NCBI GenBank assembly: GCA_021108035.1
Contig: JAIORQ010000027.1
Coordinates: 1-50,311, forward strand
Source of the DNA: Bacteroidales bacterium
Lineage (GTDB): Bacteria > Bacteroidota > Bacteroidia > Bacteroidales > JAADGE01
Reading direction: 5' to 3'
Length of the DNA: 50,311 bases
Shown here: positions 18,865-27,823 of the stretch, piece by piece
Layout: the number at the start of each line of letters is the position of its first letter
Numbering within the stretch: the first letter of the stretch is position 1
Program-made: the position numbers and the translations under genes
The notes under the pieces: generated by a model
Told to the model about the DNA's origin: nothing
The model's database searches: none
Seen by the model: the letters and a program-made list of their open reading frames with translations, nothing else

Positions 18865-19080
18865 CGGTAAGTAGATTTTTAGAATTTAGATTTTTTTGAG
18901 ATTTGAACATAAATTTAGGTTTAAACTGCTTTTAAAACTGAAAAATATTGTATATGAAATAAATTTTTAATTCCAAGCATACAATTTTCAAGTTTCTGAT
19001 TTCTAAATTTAATATTGGTATAAATTTTGATAATTATAATACAAATATAGAAATTACACTAAAAAATCAATAATTTATTT

Positions 19081-19088
19081 TAATTTTG
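19081..19088 (+). promoter_or_regulatory. Putative -7 box of the siaB-like/murB operon
   Basis: TAATTTTG matches TAnnTTTG, 30 bp before the first start codon of the operon. Confidence 0.5.
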
Positions 19089-19118
19089 AAGTAAATTATT
19101 TAAAATACCGGATTTATT

Positions 19119-19685
19119 ATGAGAGATTTTGATTCAACATTTTTGAGTTCCTTGATTTTGTTATATGACAGCTTTGAAGAACATGGTGTTTCGCTTGTTT
19201 ACGTTGGAAAGTTTAATCATACTATTACAAAAGTGTTTACGGCTTTAACAAGTGATCAAACTGAAAAACAACAAGAATCCAAAGCTGTTAAAAGAACTTT
19301 GCATCATACCATGATTGAGATTTTGCAAAACATGACCAAACATTCGGACAATATGTTTCATGATGTCAGTTTGGGGAAAGGTTTATTTATGTTAGGGAAA
19401 AAGAATGATGCATATCATATTATTACGGCTAATGTTGTTGATAATAAGCAGGTGCAAACACTTAAAGATTCGATTGACATATTAAATGCATCTACACTTG
19501 AAGAACTTAAAGCGATGTATAAAAAGCAATTGAGAGAAGGTAAAATTTCAGGAAAGGGTGGTGCAGGACTTGGTTTGATAGATATTGCACGAAAAACTAA
19601 AAACCATTTGGATTATATATTTTTCCCTGCCAATAAAAACAATAAATATTTTGTTTTAAAAGTAAGAGTAAATACAGAAACATAG
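19119..19685 (+). CDS. SiaB-family protein kinase-like (GHKL ATPase fold)
   Basis: This 188-residue cytoplasmic protein resembles the SiaB/DUF6272 family. These are GHKL-fold kinases that phosphorylate the SiaC-type partner in a switch controlling diguanylate cyclase output. The N-box-like MIEILQNMTKHSD (near residue 65) and the glycine-rich GKGGAGLGLIDIARKT (near 146) mark the ATP-binding fold. The usual SiaC (DUF1987) partner is not adjacent, so the output here is unknown. The gene is 14 bp upstream of murB and probably co-transcribed with it. Confidence 0.75.
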   Translation: MRDFDSTFLSSLILLYDSFEEHGVSLVYVGKFNHTITKVFTALTSDQTEKQQESKAVKRTLHHTMIEILQNMTKHSDNMFHDVSLGKGLFMLGKKNDAYHIITANVVDNKQVQTLKDSIDILNASTLEELKAMYKKQLREGKISGKGGAGLGLIDIARKTKNHLDYIFFPANKNNKYFVLKVRVNTET

Positions 19686-19699
19686 GATTCTAAATAATA

Positions 19700-20713
19700 A
19701 TGAACCTTAAAAAGTTATTTTCTTTAAAGGAATATAACACATTTAACATTGATGTTAAGTCTGTTTATTCCTTTTTTTGTGAGGTTGAATCAGAGCTGTC
19801 AGAATTCTCAAAAACAGATGTTTTTAAGAATAATAGAATATTAATTCTCGGTTGCGGAAGTAATATTTTGTTTCTAAATGATTTTGACGGCATAGTTATT
19901 CATATGCAGAATAAAGGTGTCGAAATAATTAAAGAAACAGGTGATTTTGTATATTTAAAAGTTGCTGCCGGTGAGATTTGGGATGATTTTGTGAATTATT
20001 GTGTTAAAAATGATTTTGGTGGTGCAGAAAACCTTTCTTTAATACCCGGGACAGTAGGCGCCGGGCCTGTGCAAAATATTGGTGCATACGGTGTTGAATT
20101 AAAAGATGTCTTTTTCGAGTTGGAAGCTTTAAATCGGAATACATCTGAAATTCAAAAATTTAACAGGAAAGAATGTAAATTCGGATATCGCAGCAGCATT
20201 TTTAAAAACGAACACAAAGACCAATTCATTATTCTGAACGTTACTTTTAAGTTAACAAAGAAACATAAGCTGAAATTTGAATACGGAACTGTTAAAGATG
20301 AACTGAAATATGTTAATGAGCCTACAATTGCAGACATTAGAAATGCTGTAATAAAAATAAGAGAAAGCAAATTGCCTGATACGGATAAGTTTCCTAATGT
20401 AGGTAGTTTTTTCAAAAACCCTGTTATTCCTGTCGAAAAATTTAAAACCTTAAAATCAAAATTCCCTGAAATTATCTCTTTTCCTGCCGGAAAAAATTAT
20501 GTAAAACTTGCAGCCGGACAATTAATTGATCTTTGTAATTGGAAAGGAAAAAGAAGAAACGGAGTAGGTGTTTATGATAAGCAGGCACTTGTAATCGTTA
20601 ATTATGCCAGTGCATCGGGGCTTGACATTTTCAATTTTTCCGAAGAAATAAAAAGATCGGTTTTAAAGAAATTTGATGTAGAAATTAATCGTGAAGTAAC
20701 AATTGTAAGATAA
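19700..20713 (+). CDS. murB: UDP-N-acetylmuramate dehydrogenase
   Basis: MurB is a flavoenzyme that reduces UDP-GlcNAc-enolpyruvate to UDP-MurNAc for peptidoglycan. The 337-residue protein is a type I MurB. FAD-binding motifs are LGCGSNILF (near residue 51) and LSLIPGTVGAGPVQNIGAYGVE (near 112-133, split here only for description). The substrate and catalytic region is FGYRSSIFK (near 160), with the active-site Ser in NVGSFFKNP (near 234) and a late conserved Glu in the C-terminal domain. It lies in a tight operon with 14 bp before and 10 bp after. Confidence 0.95.
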   Translation: MNLKKLFSLKEYNTFNIDVKSVYSFFCEVESELSEFSKTDVFKNNRILILGCGSNILFLNDFDGIVIHMQNKGVEIIKETGDFVYLKVAAGEIWDDFVNYCVKNDFGGAENLSLIPGTVGAGPVQNIGAYGVELKDVFFELEALNRNTSEIQKFNRKECKFGYRSSIFKNEHKDQFIILNVTFKLTKKHKLKFEYGTVKDELKYVNEPTIADIRNAVIKIRESKLPDTDKFPNVGSFFKNPVIPVEKFKTLKSKFPEIISFPAGKNYVKLAAGQLIDLCNWKGKRRNGVGVYDKQALVIVNYASASGLDIFNFSEEIKRSVLKKFDVEINREVTIVR

Positions 20714-20723
20714 TTGAACGTAT

Positions 20724-21014
20724 ATGAGAAGAAACAATACAGAACCGCTCAAACATGTCTTAAAAAGATTTGTTCAAGCTATCGGCGGTGAGCATAAAAT
20801 TAAAGAGATACAATTAAAACGAAATTGGGAAGAATTAATGGGCAAGAATATTGCCGAACAAACAGAATATATGTACATTAAAAGGGGCGTTTTTTATATT
20901 AAATTAAGGTCTTCAGTTGTTAAGCATGAACTTTCAATGATGAAATCGCAAATTGTTGAACGAATAAATTCAGATGCGGGGGAGACTTTGATTAATGATG
21001 TTGTGTTTCATTAG
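20724..21014 (+). CDS. DUF721 protein (DciA-like)
   Basis: The 96-residue protein matches the DUF721 family in size and pattern: LKHVLKRFVQAIGGEHKIKE, the W-x-x-L-M-G motif NWEELMGKNIAEQT, and VFYIKLRSSVVKHELSMM. The family includes DciA, the predicted replicative-helicase operator of bacteria without DnaC/DnaI, as well as paralogues of unknown role. The gene is 10 bp after murB. Its stop codon directly abuts the stop codon of the convergent acidic-tail gene, with no base between them. Confidence 0.8.
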   Translation: MRRNNTEPLKHVLKRFVQAIGGEHKIKEIQLKRNWEELMGKNIAEQTEYMYIKRGVFYIKLRSSVVKHELSMMKSQIVERINSDAGETLINDVVFH

Positions 21015-21866
21015 TTAATAGTAATCATCATCATCATCGTCAAAATCATCATACTCATCATCAAACTCATCGTAGTCATCATCATCAAAATCTTCTAACC
21101 CGAAAAGATCAGAATCTTTATAGTTTTCAAAAGGTTTTATTGCTTCGGGATCTTCGTTTAATATTTTAACGATTGTTTCTTCGTCAATCTTTTCAGTATT
21201 GGTTGCAATTACTTTATCTGACATAAAATTGCCGAGTTCATTACATTCATCAAGTATATTTTTAAATATTTGATCAAGGCTGATATGAATAGGTATTAAA
21301 CAAACAACAGTAACAAAATAATCGTAAAAAGTAATGTTTTCTGTTACACCGTCAAATTTAGTCAATGTAAAATCAATTTCTTTTTTAACGATTTTTTTAT
21401 GGAAGTCAGTAAAAGTAATATCTTTAGTCGCAGAAAATACAAGAAAGTATCTTAATTTATCACCTGACCCGCCTAATCCGGATGAAATATATACTTTATC
21501 TTCATTCGATAAGGAATGTTCAATATGAGCCCTGCTTTTTTGCAGAGACAAAGCAGACCATTCTTTTAAAGTATTATTGCTGTTTGTTCTGAATTTTTCA
21601 ATTAAGCGATAAGCTTTAACATCATCAGAAAAACTCAAAGATATTAAAATTTCTTTTTTATCGGTTTCAGAAAATGATGTATCATACAAATTCTTTTCAG
21701 CTGTATTTATATCAATCTCTTGAAAATCTTTTTCAAAGAATGACTTTGTTAATTTTTCAAATTCAATTTGAGTTTCAAGATCAATGCCTTCTTCAAAAAT
21801 CTGAAAATTTTCAAAAGATTTTTTTAATTTATTTTGAATATATTTTCTGATATCTTCTTCTTTCAT
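21015..21866 (-). CDS. Uncharacterised protein with Asp/Tyr-rich acidic tail
   Basis: I do not recognise this 283-residue protein. It has no signal peptide or membrane segment. Residues 1-130 are mostly helical and charged (IRKYIQNKLKKSFENFQ, then LYDTSFSETDKKEILISL). Residues 140-230 alternate strands (VYISSGLGGSGDKLRYFLVF, then ENITFYDYFVTVVCLIPIHI). The last 25 residues are almost only Asp, Glu and Tyr, encoded by a repetitive CATCAT-rich tract. Acidic tails of this kind often bind basic proteins or metal ions. It is a single-gene unit converging with DUF721. Confidence 0.75.
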   Translation of the reverse strand: MKEEDIRKYIQNKLKKSFENFQIFEEGIDLETQIEFEKLTKSFFEKDFQEIDINTAEKNLYDTSFSETDKKEILISLSFSDDVKAYRLIEKFRTNSNNTLKEWSALSLQKSRAHIEHSLSNEDKVYISSGLGGSGDKLRYFLVFSATKDITFTDFHKKIVKKEIDFTLTKFDGVTENITFYDYFVTVVCLIPIHISLDQIFKNILDECNELGNFMSDKVIATNTEKIDEETIVKILNEDPEAIKPFENYKDSDLFGLEDFDDDDYDEFDDEYDDFDDDDDDYY

Positions 21867-21980
21867 TAATTATTTTTTTACAAAGCTATATTATTTTATA
21901 TTATTATCCTGTGAAACTTTGGTTTTTTAGCAAAATTTTTGAAAAATAAACATTGAATTATTCGAAATATATGTTGCATC

Positions 21981-22042
21981 ATTTTCAGTGAGAGTTTTCC
22001 TAAATAATAGGAACAAGTCGCTCCGAAGCCCTCTCTGAAAAT
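21981..22042. other. Structured element upstream of feoAB
   Basis: ATTTTCAG...AGAG (21981-21994) pairs with CTCTCTGAAAAT (22031-22042), and an inner stem TTCCTA/TAGGAA is nested inside it. The sequence AGTCGCTCCGAAGC within it resembles the end of the family B mobile elements. It lies about 150 bp upstream of the feoAB -7 box. The remaining bases between 21867 and 22225 hold no gene. Confidence 0.45.
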
Positions 22043-22190
22043 AATTCAGAAATGTAACAATCAAATATTTAAAACTAAATTCAAAATTTTAACAAAATCA
22101 GTTTTTTTTGATACTTCAGGAAAAATCAATAATATTTTCGGCAAAATTAAAATACCTAAAACATGGTATTGTATTATGTAAAATACTTTC

Positions 22191-22198
22191 TATTTTTG
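22191..22198 (+). promoter_or_regulatory. Putative -7 box of feoAB
   Basis: TATTTTTG matches TAnnTTTG. A TTG lies about 20 bp upstream at the -33 position. The predicted start is near 22205, 21 bp before the start codon. Confidence 0.6.
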
Positions 22199-22225
22199 CG
22201 ATGAAAACTGAAGATTTTAAGATAC

Positions 22226-24709
22226 ATGAATTTATCTGAATTAAAAGATAATGATAAGGCTGTAATTGTTAAAATTAGAGGCAGAGGTGCATTCAGAAAA
22301 AGGATTACTGAAATGGGCTTTATTAAAGGACAAACTGTTAAAGTTATTAAAAATGCTCCCCTAAAAGATCCTATTGAATATAATTTAATGGAATATCATG
22401 TTTCTTTAAGAAGAAGTGAGGCTGAATTGGTTGAAGTTGTTAATGAGGATGAAGCAAAAGCCGATTTTTCCGGTCCATTCAAAGGAACTATCGGAAACAA
22501 TATTTTAAAACGTTCTGCCAAAGAAAAAAGCAAAGTCATTAATATTGCTTTGGTAGGAAATCCCAACTGCGGTAAAACTACTCTTTTCAATAAAGCAACC
22601 GGAGCAACTGAACATGTCGGGAATTACGGCGGTGTTACGGTTGATGCAAAAAAATCAACAAAGAAACATAAATCTTATACTTTCAATGTAACCGATCTTC
22701 CCGGAACATATTCAATAACTGCATATACGCCGGAAGAGTTATATGTAAGAAAACATATTTTTGATGAAGTGCCTGATATTGTTGTAAACGTAGTTGATGC
22801 CTCAAATCTTGAGCGTAATTTATATCTGACGATGCGTTTAATTGATATGGATATCAAATTGGTAATTGCATTAAATATGTATGATGAATTACAAAAAAGA
22901 GAAGACCTTTTAGATTATCACAGCCTTGCCAAAATGATTGGTGTTCCGATTGTTCCTACTGTTGCTTCATCCGGCAAAGGAATTAACAATTTGTTTGACA
23001 AGCTCATAGATGTATATGAAGACAAAGACCCTATTGTGAGGCATATACATATAAATTACGGAAAACCATTTGAGAAGGCTGTTAAAGAAATACAGGATAG
23101 GATATATACCGGAGAGAACGTTGCTTTAACCGGAAGAGTTGCACCGCGATTTTTAGCATTAAATCTCCTTGAAAAAGATACAAGAACACAAGACCTGATG
23201 AAAAGTGTTTTAAACGGAGATGAGGTTTTTGAAATATCGGAGAAATATATCAATAAAATTGAGTTGCATTTAAAAGAAGACACAGAAACATTGATTACAG
23301 ATGCTCGATACGGTTTTATCAGAGGAGCATTGAAAGAAACGTACAAAAAAGGAACCGTAAAAATTGATAACAGAACTTTTAAAATTGATAAAGTATTAAC
23401 ACATAAATATCTCGGAATACCGATTTTTGTTGCGATGATGTGGTTGATGTTTCAAGCAACATTTACTTTTGGGGCATATCCCATGGCTTGGATTGAAGAA
23501 GGTGTTTCCCTGTTGGCAAGAACAATACAAAGTTTTATGCCGGAAGGAATGCTGAAAGATCTTATTATTGACGGAATAATTGGTGGTGTAGGTGGTGTAA
23601 TAGTTTTTTTACCGAATATATTGATTTTATTTTTTATAATTTCATTAATGGAAGATACCGGTTATATGTCGAGAGCTGCTTTCATTACCGATAAAATAAT
23701 GCATAAAATTGGTTTGCACGGTAAGTCGTTTATTCCGTTGATAATGGGTTTCGGGTGTAATGTTCCGGCAATAATGGCAACCAGAACTTTGGAAAACAAA
23801 AATGACAGATTGTTAACAATGTTGATAAATCCGTTTATGTCGTGTAGTGCACGCTTACCTATATATTTAGTGATCATAGGTGCAGTTTTCCCTGAAAATG
23901 CAGGTACAGTTTTGTTTTTGATTTATGCATCCGGAATACTGATATCAATTATTGTGGCAAAAATATTTAAAAAGATATTTTTTAAATCAAAAGATGCACC
24001 GTTTGTTATGGAACTTCCGCCATACAGAAAACCAATATTGAGAATTTCCGTAAAACATATGTGGCACAAAGGTTCTCAATATCTGAAAAAAATGGGAGGC
24101 ATAATACTTATTGCTTCTGTTTTAATATGGGCTTTGGGATATTTTCCGTTAAATAATGAAATTACGGAAACTATTGATGAAAAGATTGAAAAACTTAATG
24201 AAAAGTATATTTCTGATATTGAAAATCAAGCTTTTAAGCAGGAATTAGAGCAACTTAATAAAGAGAGAAAAACTGCTTTACAAGAAAATTCATATATCGG
24301 TAAAATAGGTCATTTTATTGAACCGGTTATTCGACCTTTGGGTTTTGATTGGAAAATAGGAGTAAGTATTGTTACCGGTGTTGCCGCAAAAGAAATTGTT
24401 GTGAGTACAATGGGAGTTCTGTACGGAGCAGAATTTGATGAGGAGGGAGCTTCTGATGCTTTAAAAAAAGCCATTAATGAGGAAGTTTATCCTACAGGAA
24501 ATCATAAAGGAGAAAAAATTTTCACACCTTTAGTTTCAATTTCTTTTTTAATTTTTGTTTTGACATATTTCCCTTGTATTGCTGTTATTGCTGCGGTTAG
24601 AAAAGAATCGGGCAGTTGGAAATGGGCATTATTTATGGTTGTTTATACAACAGGTTTAGCTTGGGTTCTTTCGTTTGCAATATATCAAATAGGAAATCTT
24701 TTTATTTAA
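22226..24709 (+). CDS. feoB: FeoA-FeoB fusion ferrous iron transporter
   Basis: The 827-residue inner-membrane protein imports Fe2+. Residues 1-72 are an SH3-like FeoA domain (LSELKDNDKAVIVKIRGRG), fused to FeoB. The G domain (about 105-265) has G1 GNPNCGKTTLFN, a G2 region, G3 DLPGTYS and G4-like NMYD. Its guanine-dissociation helix region extends to about residue 380. The membrane part has two Gate motifs with the Cys residues expected for metal passage (GFGCNVPAIMATRTL, then TYFPCIAVIAAVRKE). FeoAB fusions are usual in Bacteroidota. A Cys-rich partner gene follows at 24740. No clear Fur box was seen. Confidence 0.96.
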   Translation: MNLSELKDNDKAVIVKIRGRGAFRKRITEMGFIKGQTVKVIKNAPLKDPIEYNLMEYHVSLRRSEAELVEVVNEDEAKADFSGPFKGTIGNNILKRSAKEKSKVINIALVGNPNCGKTTLFNKATGATEHVGNYGGVTVDAKKSTKKHKSYTFNVTDLPGTYSITAYTPEELYVRKHIFDEVPDIVVNVVDASNLERNLYLTMRLIDMDIKLVIALNMYDELQKREDLLDYHSLAKMIGVPIVPTVASSGKGINNLFDKLIDVYEDKDPIVRHIHINYGKPFEKAVKEIQDRIYTGENVALTGRVAPRFLALNLLEKDTRTQDLMKSVLNGDEVFEISEKYINKIELHLKEDTETLITDARYGFIRGALKETYKKGTVKIDNRTFKIDKVLTHKYLGIPIFVAMMWLMFQATFTFGAYPMAWIEEGVSLLARTIQSFMPEGMLKDLIIDGIIGGVGGVIVFLPNILILFFIISLMEDTGYMSRAAFITDKIMHKIGLHGKSFIPLIMGFGCNVPAIMATRTLENKNDRLLTMLINPFMSCSARLPIYLVIIGAVFPENAGTVLFLIYASGILISIIVAKIFKKIFFKSKDAPFVMELPPYRKPILRISVKHMWHKGSQYLKKMGGIILIASVLIWALGYFPLNNEITETIDEKIEKLNEKYISDIENQAFKQELEQLNKERKTALQENSYIGKIGHFIEPVIRPLGFDWKIGVSIVTGVAAKEIVVSTMGVLYGAEFDEEGASDALKKAINEEVYPTGNHKGEKIFTPLVSISFLIFVLTYFPCIAVIAAVRKESGSWKWALFMVVYTTGLAWVLSFAIYQIGNLFI

Positions 24710-24739
24710 GCATTCATTCATTTACGCATTAACAAAGAA

Positions 24740-24910
24740 ATGGTTCAAGAAATAATAACATACATCATTATAACTTTTGCAGGAAGCTGTACGATTTACA
24801 GTTTTATTAGATTTATATTGCCGAATAAAAATAAGAAGAATCAGATTTGCTCAGGGAATTGCGGTAATTGTTCCGTGAAAAATAAAATATCTCCACAAGC
24901 CCTAAATTAG
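24740..24910 (+). CDS. FeoB-associated Cys-rich membrane protein
   Basis: This 56-residue ORF lies 30 bp after feoAB. It has an N-terminal hydrophobic helix (about residues 5-27) and a short tail with the closely spaced cysteines CSGNCGNC (near 38-45). Size, topology, Cys pattern and position match the FeoB-associated Cys-rich membrane protein family (PF12669 type), thought to assist ferrous iron uptake in the way FeoC does in enterobacteria. The start ATG is the only one upstream of the membrane helix. Confidence 0.85.
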   Translation: MVQEIITYIIITFAGSCTIYSFIRFILPNKNKKNQICSGNCGNCSVKNKISPQALN

Positions 24911-24963
24911 CCGCTGATAATTTTCACATTTGAAATAATTTAACTCATTCTAATTTTTTTTCT

Positions 24964-24971
24964 TAACTTTG
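24964..24971 (+). promoter_or_regulatory. -7-like box formed at a mobile-element junction
   Basis: TAACTTTG matches TAnnTTTG. Its last G is the first base of the inserted element, and AACTTT is the target-site duplication. The uninserted site would have read TAACTTTA. Confidence 0.45.
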
Positions 24972-25092
24972 AAAGCACTCTGAAAAGTCATCCGATGAAT
25001 GATTTTGCAAAATGCCGATATTCATTTAGTCTGCTAATTACAAATTCATCGGATGACTAAATCATCACTTTTCAATTTTTCGGAGTGAACTC
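24971..25092. mobile_element. MITE-like element, family B copy 2
   Basis: This is a 122-bp element with no coding capacity. Its right end, TTTTTCGGAGTGAACTC, is almost the same as the right end of the copy at 4516-4645, and the left end (GAAAGCACTCTGAAAA) is a diverged inverse of it. A 15-bp exact inner inverted pair lies at 24986-25000 and 25044-25058 (AGTCATCCGATGAAT). The 6-bp AACTTT lies directly outside both ends (24965-24970 and 25093-25098). It ends 39 bp before the TPR-SpoIIE gene. Confidence 0.78.
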
Positions 25093-25131
25093 AACTTTAT
25101 ATAATTCAATTTTATATATTAAGACTATTTT

Positions 25132-27282
25132 ATGAAGTATCTCAAATTTATTACACTTGTTCATATTTTATTCATCTTTTCATTCTTTCATTTAACAGCA
25201 CAAGAATCTGAAATTGACAGTTTGATTCAGCTTGTTAAAAATGCAGGTGAAGATACCATTGCAGTTGATGCGTTTATCGAAATGGGACAGAAAATACCGG
25301 ATGATCCCAATAAACAATTCTTGTATTTGGATCAAGCATTGAAGTTATCTTTAAAACTTGATTACAAAATTGGCGTTGGAAGATCATATTCAGCATTGGG
25401 ACTATATTATACAACGCAAAGTGATTTTGAGCAAGCAATTAAATATTTGGATTTGGCTTCGGACATTTTTAAAGAACTTGAGAGAAAAGATATGGAGGTT
25501 GCAACCCTTGGAAATATGGGAAATGTTCATTGCTATCTCGGAGATTTTGAAAAAGGCTTGGAATGTTTTTTAAATGCTTTGGATGTAATGTATGAAATAG
25601 GTGATCAAAGTTGGATAGCTACTGCAAAAAATAATATAGGAAGTATATATACATTATTGGAAGAAGACAGTATTGCATTGGAATATTATTATGATGCTTT
25701 ATCAATATATAAAGAGGTTGGAGATGAGAACGGTATGTCGCTGACATTAGGAAATTTGGGGAATGTGTATAAAGGACAAAAAAAATATGAATTAGCCATA
25801 GATTATTATTTGCAAGCTGTTGCTTTAGATGAAAAGACAGGAAATACTCAACAGACAGGAAGAAATTTTACCAATCTGGCAACAGCATACGGTAACATAC
25901 AAGATAACGAAAATGCAATAAAATATTTTGAAGAAGCAGTTTCGGTTTTTGAAAACACAGGAAATAAAAACGGCTTATCCATTACATATTTAACACTTTC
26001 AAATTATTACAGAGATATTAATGATTTTAAAACAGCAAAAAAATATTTAAAACTTAGCTGTGAAATCTCAAAAGAGATAGGTGCCAAACTTACTCTTATG
26101 AATGTTTATAAAGAAATGTCCTATCATGACTCTATTGACGGTAATTTCTATGCAGCTTTAGATAATTATATGAAGTATTCTGACATAAAAGATACTATTT
26201 TTAAAGCTGAAAAATCAGACCAAATCGTAGAAATGCAAACAAAGTTTGATACAGAACAAAAAGAAAAAGAGAACGAACTTTTAAAAGAAAAAAATGCCCG
26301 AAATGAATTAATAAATCAAAAGAAAAATATATTAATTATTGCTGTAATCGGTGTTTTAATTTTAATGTTTATAATAGGAATAATCGTCATAAGAATAAGT
26401 CGTTTGCGAAAAAGAACTAATAAAGAGTTAGAGGAAAAGAATTTTGAGATAAATCAGCAAAAAGAAGAGATTGTTACACAAAATGAGATATTACATCATC
26501 AAAATATCAAAATTGAAAAAAGCCATAAAAAAATTACTGACAGTATAAATTATGCAAGCAGGATTCAGGAAGCAATGTTACCTGCAAAGGTTGTAATTGA
26601 TCAATTTCTGCCTGATAATTTTATTTTTTTCAAACCAAGAGATGTTGTAAGCGGTGATTTTTATTGGATTAAAGAAGTTAAAAGATATTTGGTTATTGTA
26701 GTGGCTGATTGTACCGGTCACGGAGTTCCGGGAGCATTAGTCAGCATGCTTGGTATGTCATTATTAAATGATATTGTAAATAACGAAAATATTACAAAAG
26801 CAAATCAAGTTTTGGAAGAATTACGTTCAGGAATAAAAAAATCATTTAAACAAACCGGTACTTTTGATGAACAGAAAGACGGAATGGACTTGGCTTTGTG
26901 TGCAATAAATTTAGAAACCGAACTTATGCAATATTCCGGAGCAAATATTCCTTTGTATCATTTCAGAAATAATGAATTAAAAATTTATAAACCGGTTTCA
27001 AATCCGATTGGGATAAGCCATAAAGAAATTCCTTTTGAAAACCATGAAATCCAATTACAAAATGATGATTTGTTTTATATGTTTTCTGACGGAATAATAG
27101 ATCAATTCCATCATCAATCTAATGAAAAATTTAAATCTTCAGGATTGAAAAAATTATTAGAAAAAGTTCGCATGAAACCTATGAGTGAACAATATGCTGC
27201 AATAGATCAGGTATATAATGAATGGACGGGTGATGTCAGTAACCAAACAGATGATATTATTTTGATGGGATTTAAGGTGTAA
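25132..27282 (+). CDS. TPR-SpoIIE (PP2C-type) phosphatase sensor
   Basis: The 716-residue protein has a signal peptide (1-23), about seven TPR units (about 40-350; for example YYLQAVALDEKTGN), a transmembrane helix (about 398-420) and a cytoplasmic coiled coil (about 425-470). The C-terminal SpoIIE/RsbU-like phosphatase domain (about 475-716) has metal-binding acidic motifs GDFYW, VVADCTGHGVPGALVSMLG and MFSDGI. Such proteins dephosphorylate anti-anti-sigma-like partners or other Ser/Thr phosphoproteins. The periplasmic TPR part should be the sensor, as in the kinase at 7343. No partner-switch genes are next to it. Confidence 0.92.
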   Translation: MKYLKFITLVHILFIFSFFHLTAQESEIDSLIQLVKNAGEDTIAVDAFIEMGQKIPDDPNKQFLYLDQALKLSLKLDYKIGVGRSYSALGLYYTTQSDFEQAIKYLDLASDIFKELERKDMEVATLGNMGNVHCYLGDFEKGLECFLNALDVMYEIGDQSWIATAKNNIGSIYTLLEEDSIALEYYYDALSIYKEVGDENGMSLTLGNLGNVYKGQKKYELAIDYYLQAVALDEKTGNTQQTGRNFTNLATAYGNIQDNENAIKYFEEAVSVFENTGNKNGLSITYLTLSNYYRDINDFKTAKKYLKLSCEISKEIGAKLTLMNVYKEMSYHDSIDGNFYAALDNYMKYSDIKDTIFKAEKSDQIVEMQTKFDTEQKEKENELLKEKNARNELINQKKNILIIAVIGVLILMFIIGIIVIRISRLRKRTNKELEEKNFEINQQKEEIVTQNEILHHQNIKIEKSHKKITDSINYASRIQEAMLPAKVVIDQFLPDNFIFFKPRDVVSGDFYWIKEVKRYLVIVVADCTGHGVPGALVSMLGMSLLNDIVNNENITKANQVLEELRSGIKKSFKQTGTFDEQKDGMDLALCAINLETELMQYSGANIPLYHFRNNELKIYKPVSNPIGISHKEIPFENHEIQLQNDDLFYMFSDGIIDQFHHQSNEKFKSSGLKKLLEKVRMKPMSEQYAAIDQVYNEWTGDVSNQTDDIILMGFKV

Positions 27283-27348
27283 GCCTATTTTATTATAAAT
27301 TTTCAATTTATACTTTGCCTTTATATTAATTTCGTGTGAGCATTTTTA

Positions 27349-27356
27349 TATATTTG
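27349..27356 (+). promoter_or_regulatory. Putative -7 box of the small lipoprotein gene
   Basis: TATATTTG matches TAnnTTTG, 13 bp before the start codon. Confidence 0.5.
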
Positions 27357-27369
27357 TAAAAAAAAGAAT

Positions 27370-27774
27370 ATGAAAAATTTAGTTTATTTTGTAGTATTGG
27401 TTTTATTATTTAGTTGTGGTAATTCAGAAAACGATAATAACAACCAAGTTGAAGTTACTGAAGAGGAAAGTAATATTGTTGAAAATTCTACTTCATTAAG
27501 TACTGAACAATTGATTATCGGAGACTGGATATGTACAATTCTTCAGGGTGGGGAATATATTTTTGATGATTTGCATACCTTTAATGCTGACGGAAGTTTT
27601 TTGTTTCAAGATGCAACTTATAAAGTTGAAGGTACTTGGGAATTAAGGGACAAAAATCTTGTTATTATCATAAATGATAAAGAAGAAATTTGGGGAGAAA
27701 TTATTTCAATTAACGATAATAAATTTGTTGTAAAAGATGATGAAGGGAAAGAATCTGTATATAAGAAACATTGA
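27370..27774 (+). CDS. Small lipocalin-like lipoprotein
   Basis: The 134-residue protein has a lipoprotein signal ending in the lipobox LFSC (Cys near residue 16) and an Asn/Glu-rich linker. Its compact beta-rich domain (about 45-134) includes IIGDWICTILQGG, HTFNADGSFLFQ, YKVEGTWELRDKNLVI and KFVVKDDEG. The alternation G-x-W ... F-x-x-D-G-x-F ... G-x-W is that of the small lipocalin-like domains common in Bacteroidota lipoproteins. Ligand unknown. Confidence 0.75.
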   Translation: MKNLVYFVVLVLLFSCGNSENDNNNQVEVTEEESNIVENSTSLSTEQLIIGDWICTILQGGEYIFDDLHTFNADGSFLFQDATYKVEGTWELRDKNLVIIINDKEEIWGEIISINDNKFVVKDDEGKESVYKKH

Positions 27775-27823
27775 TTTGTTTAGGAAAAGTCATGAAATTT
27801 TTTCGATTTTCAAAACTTATATA

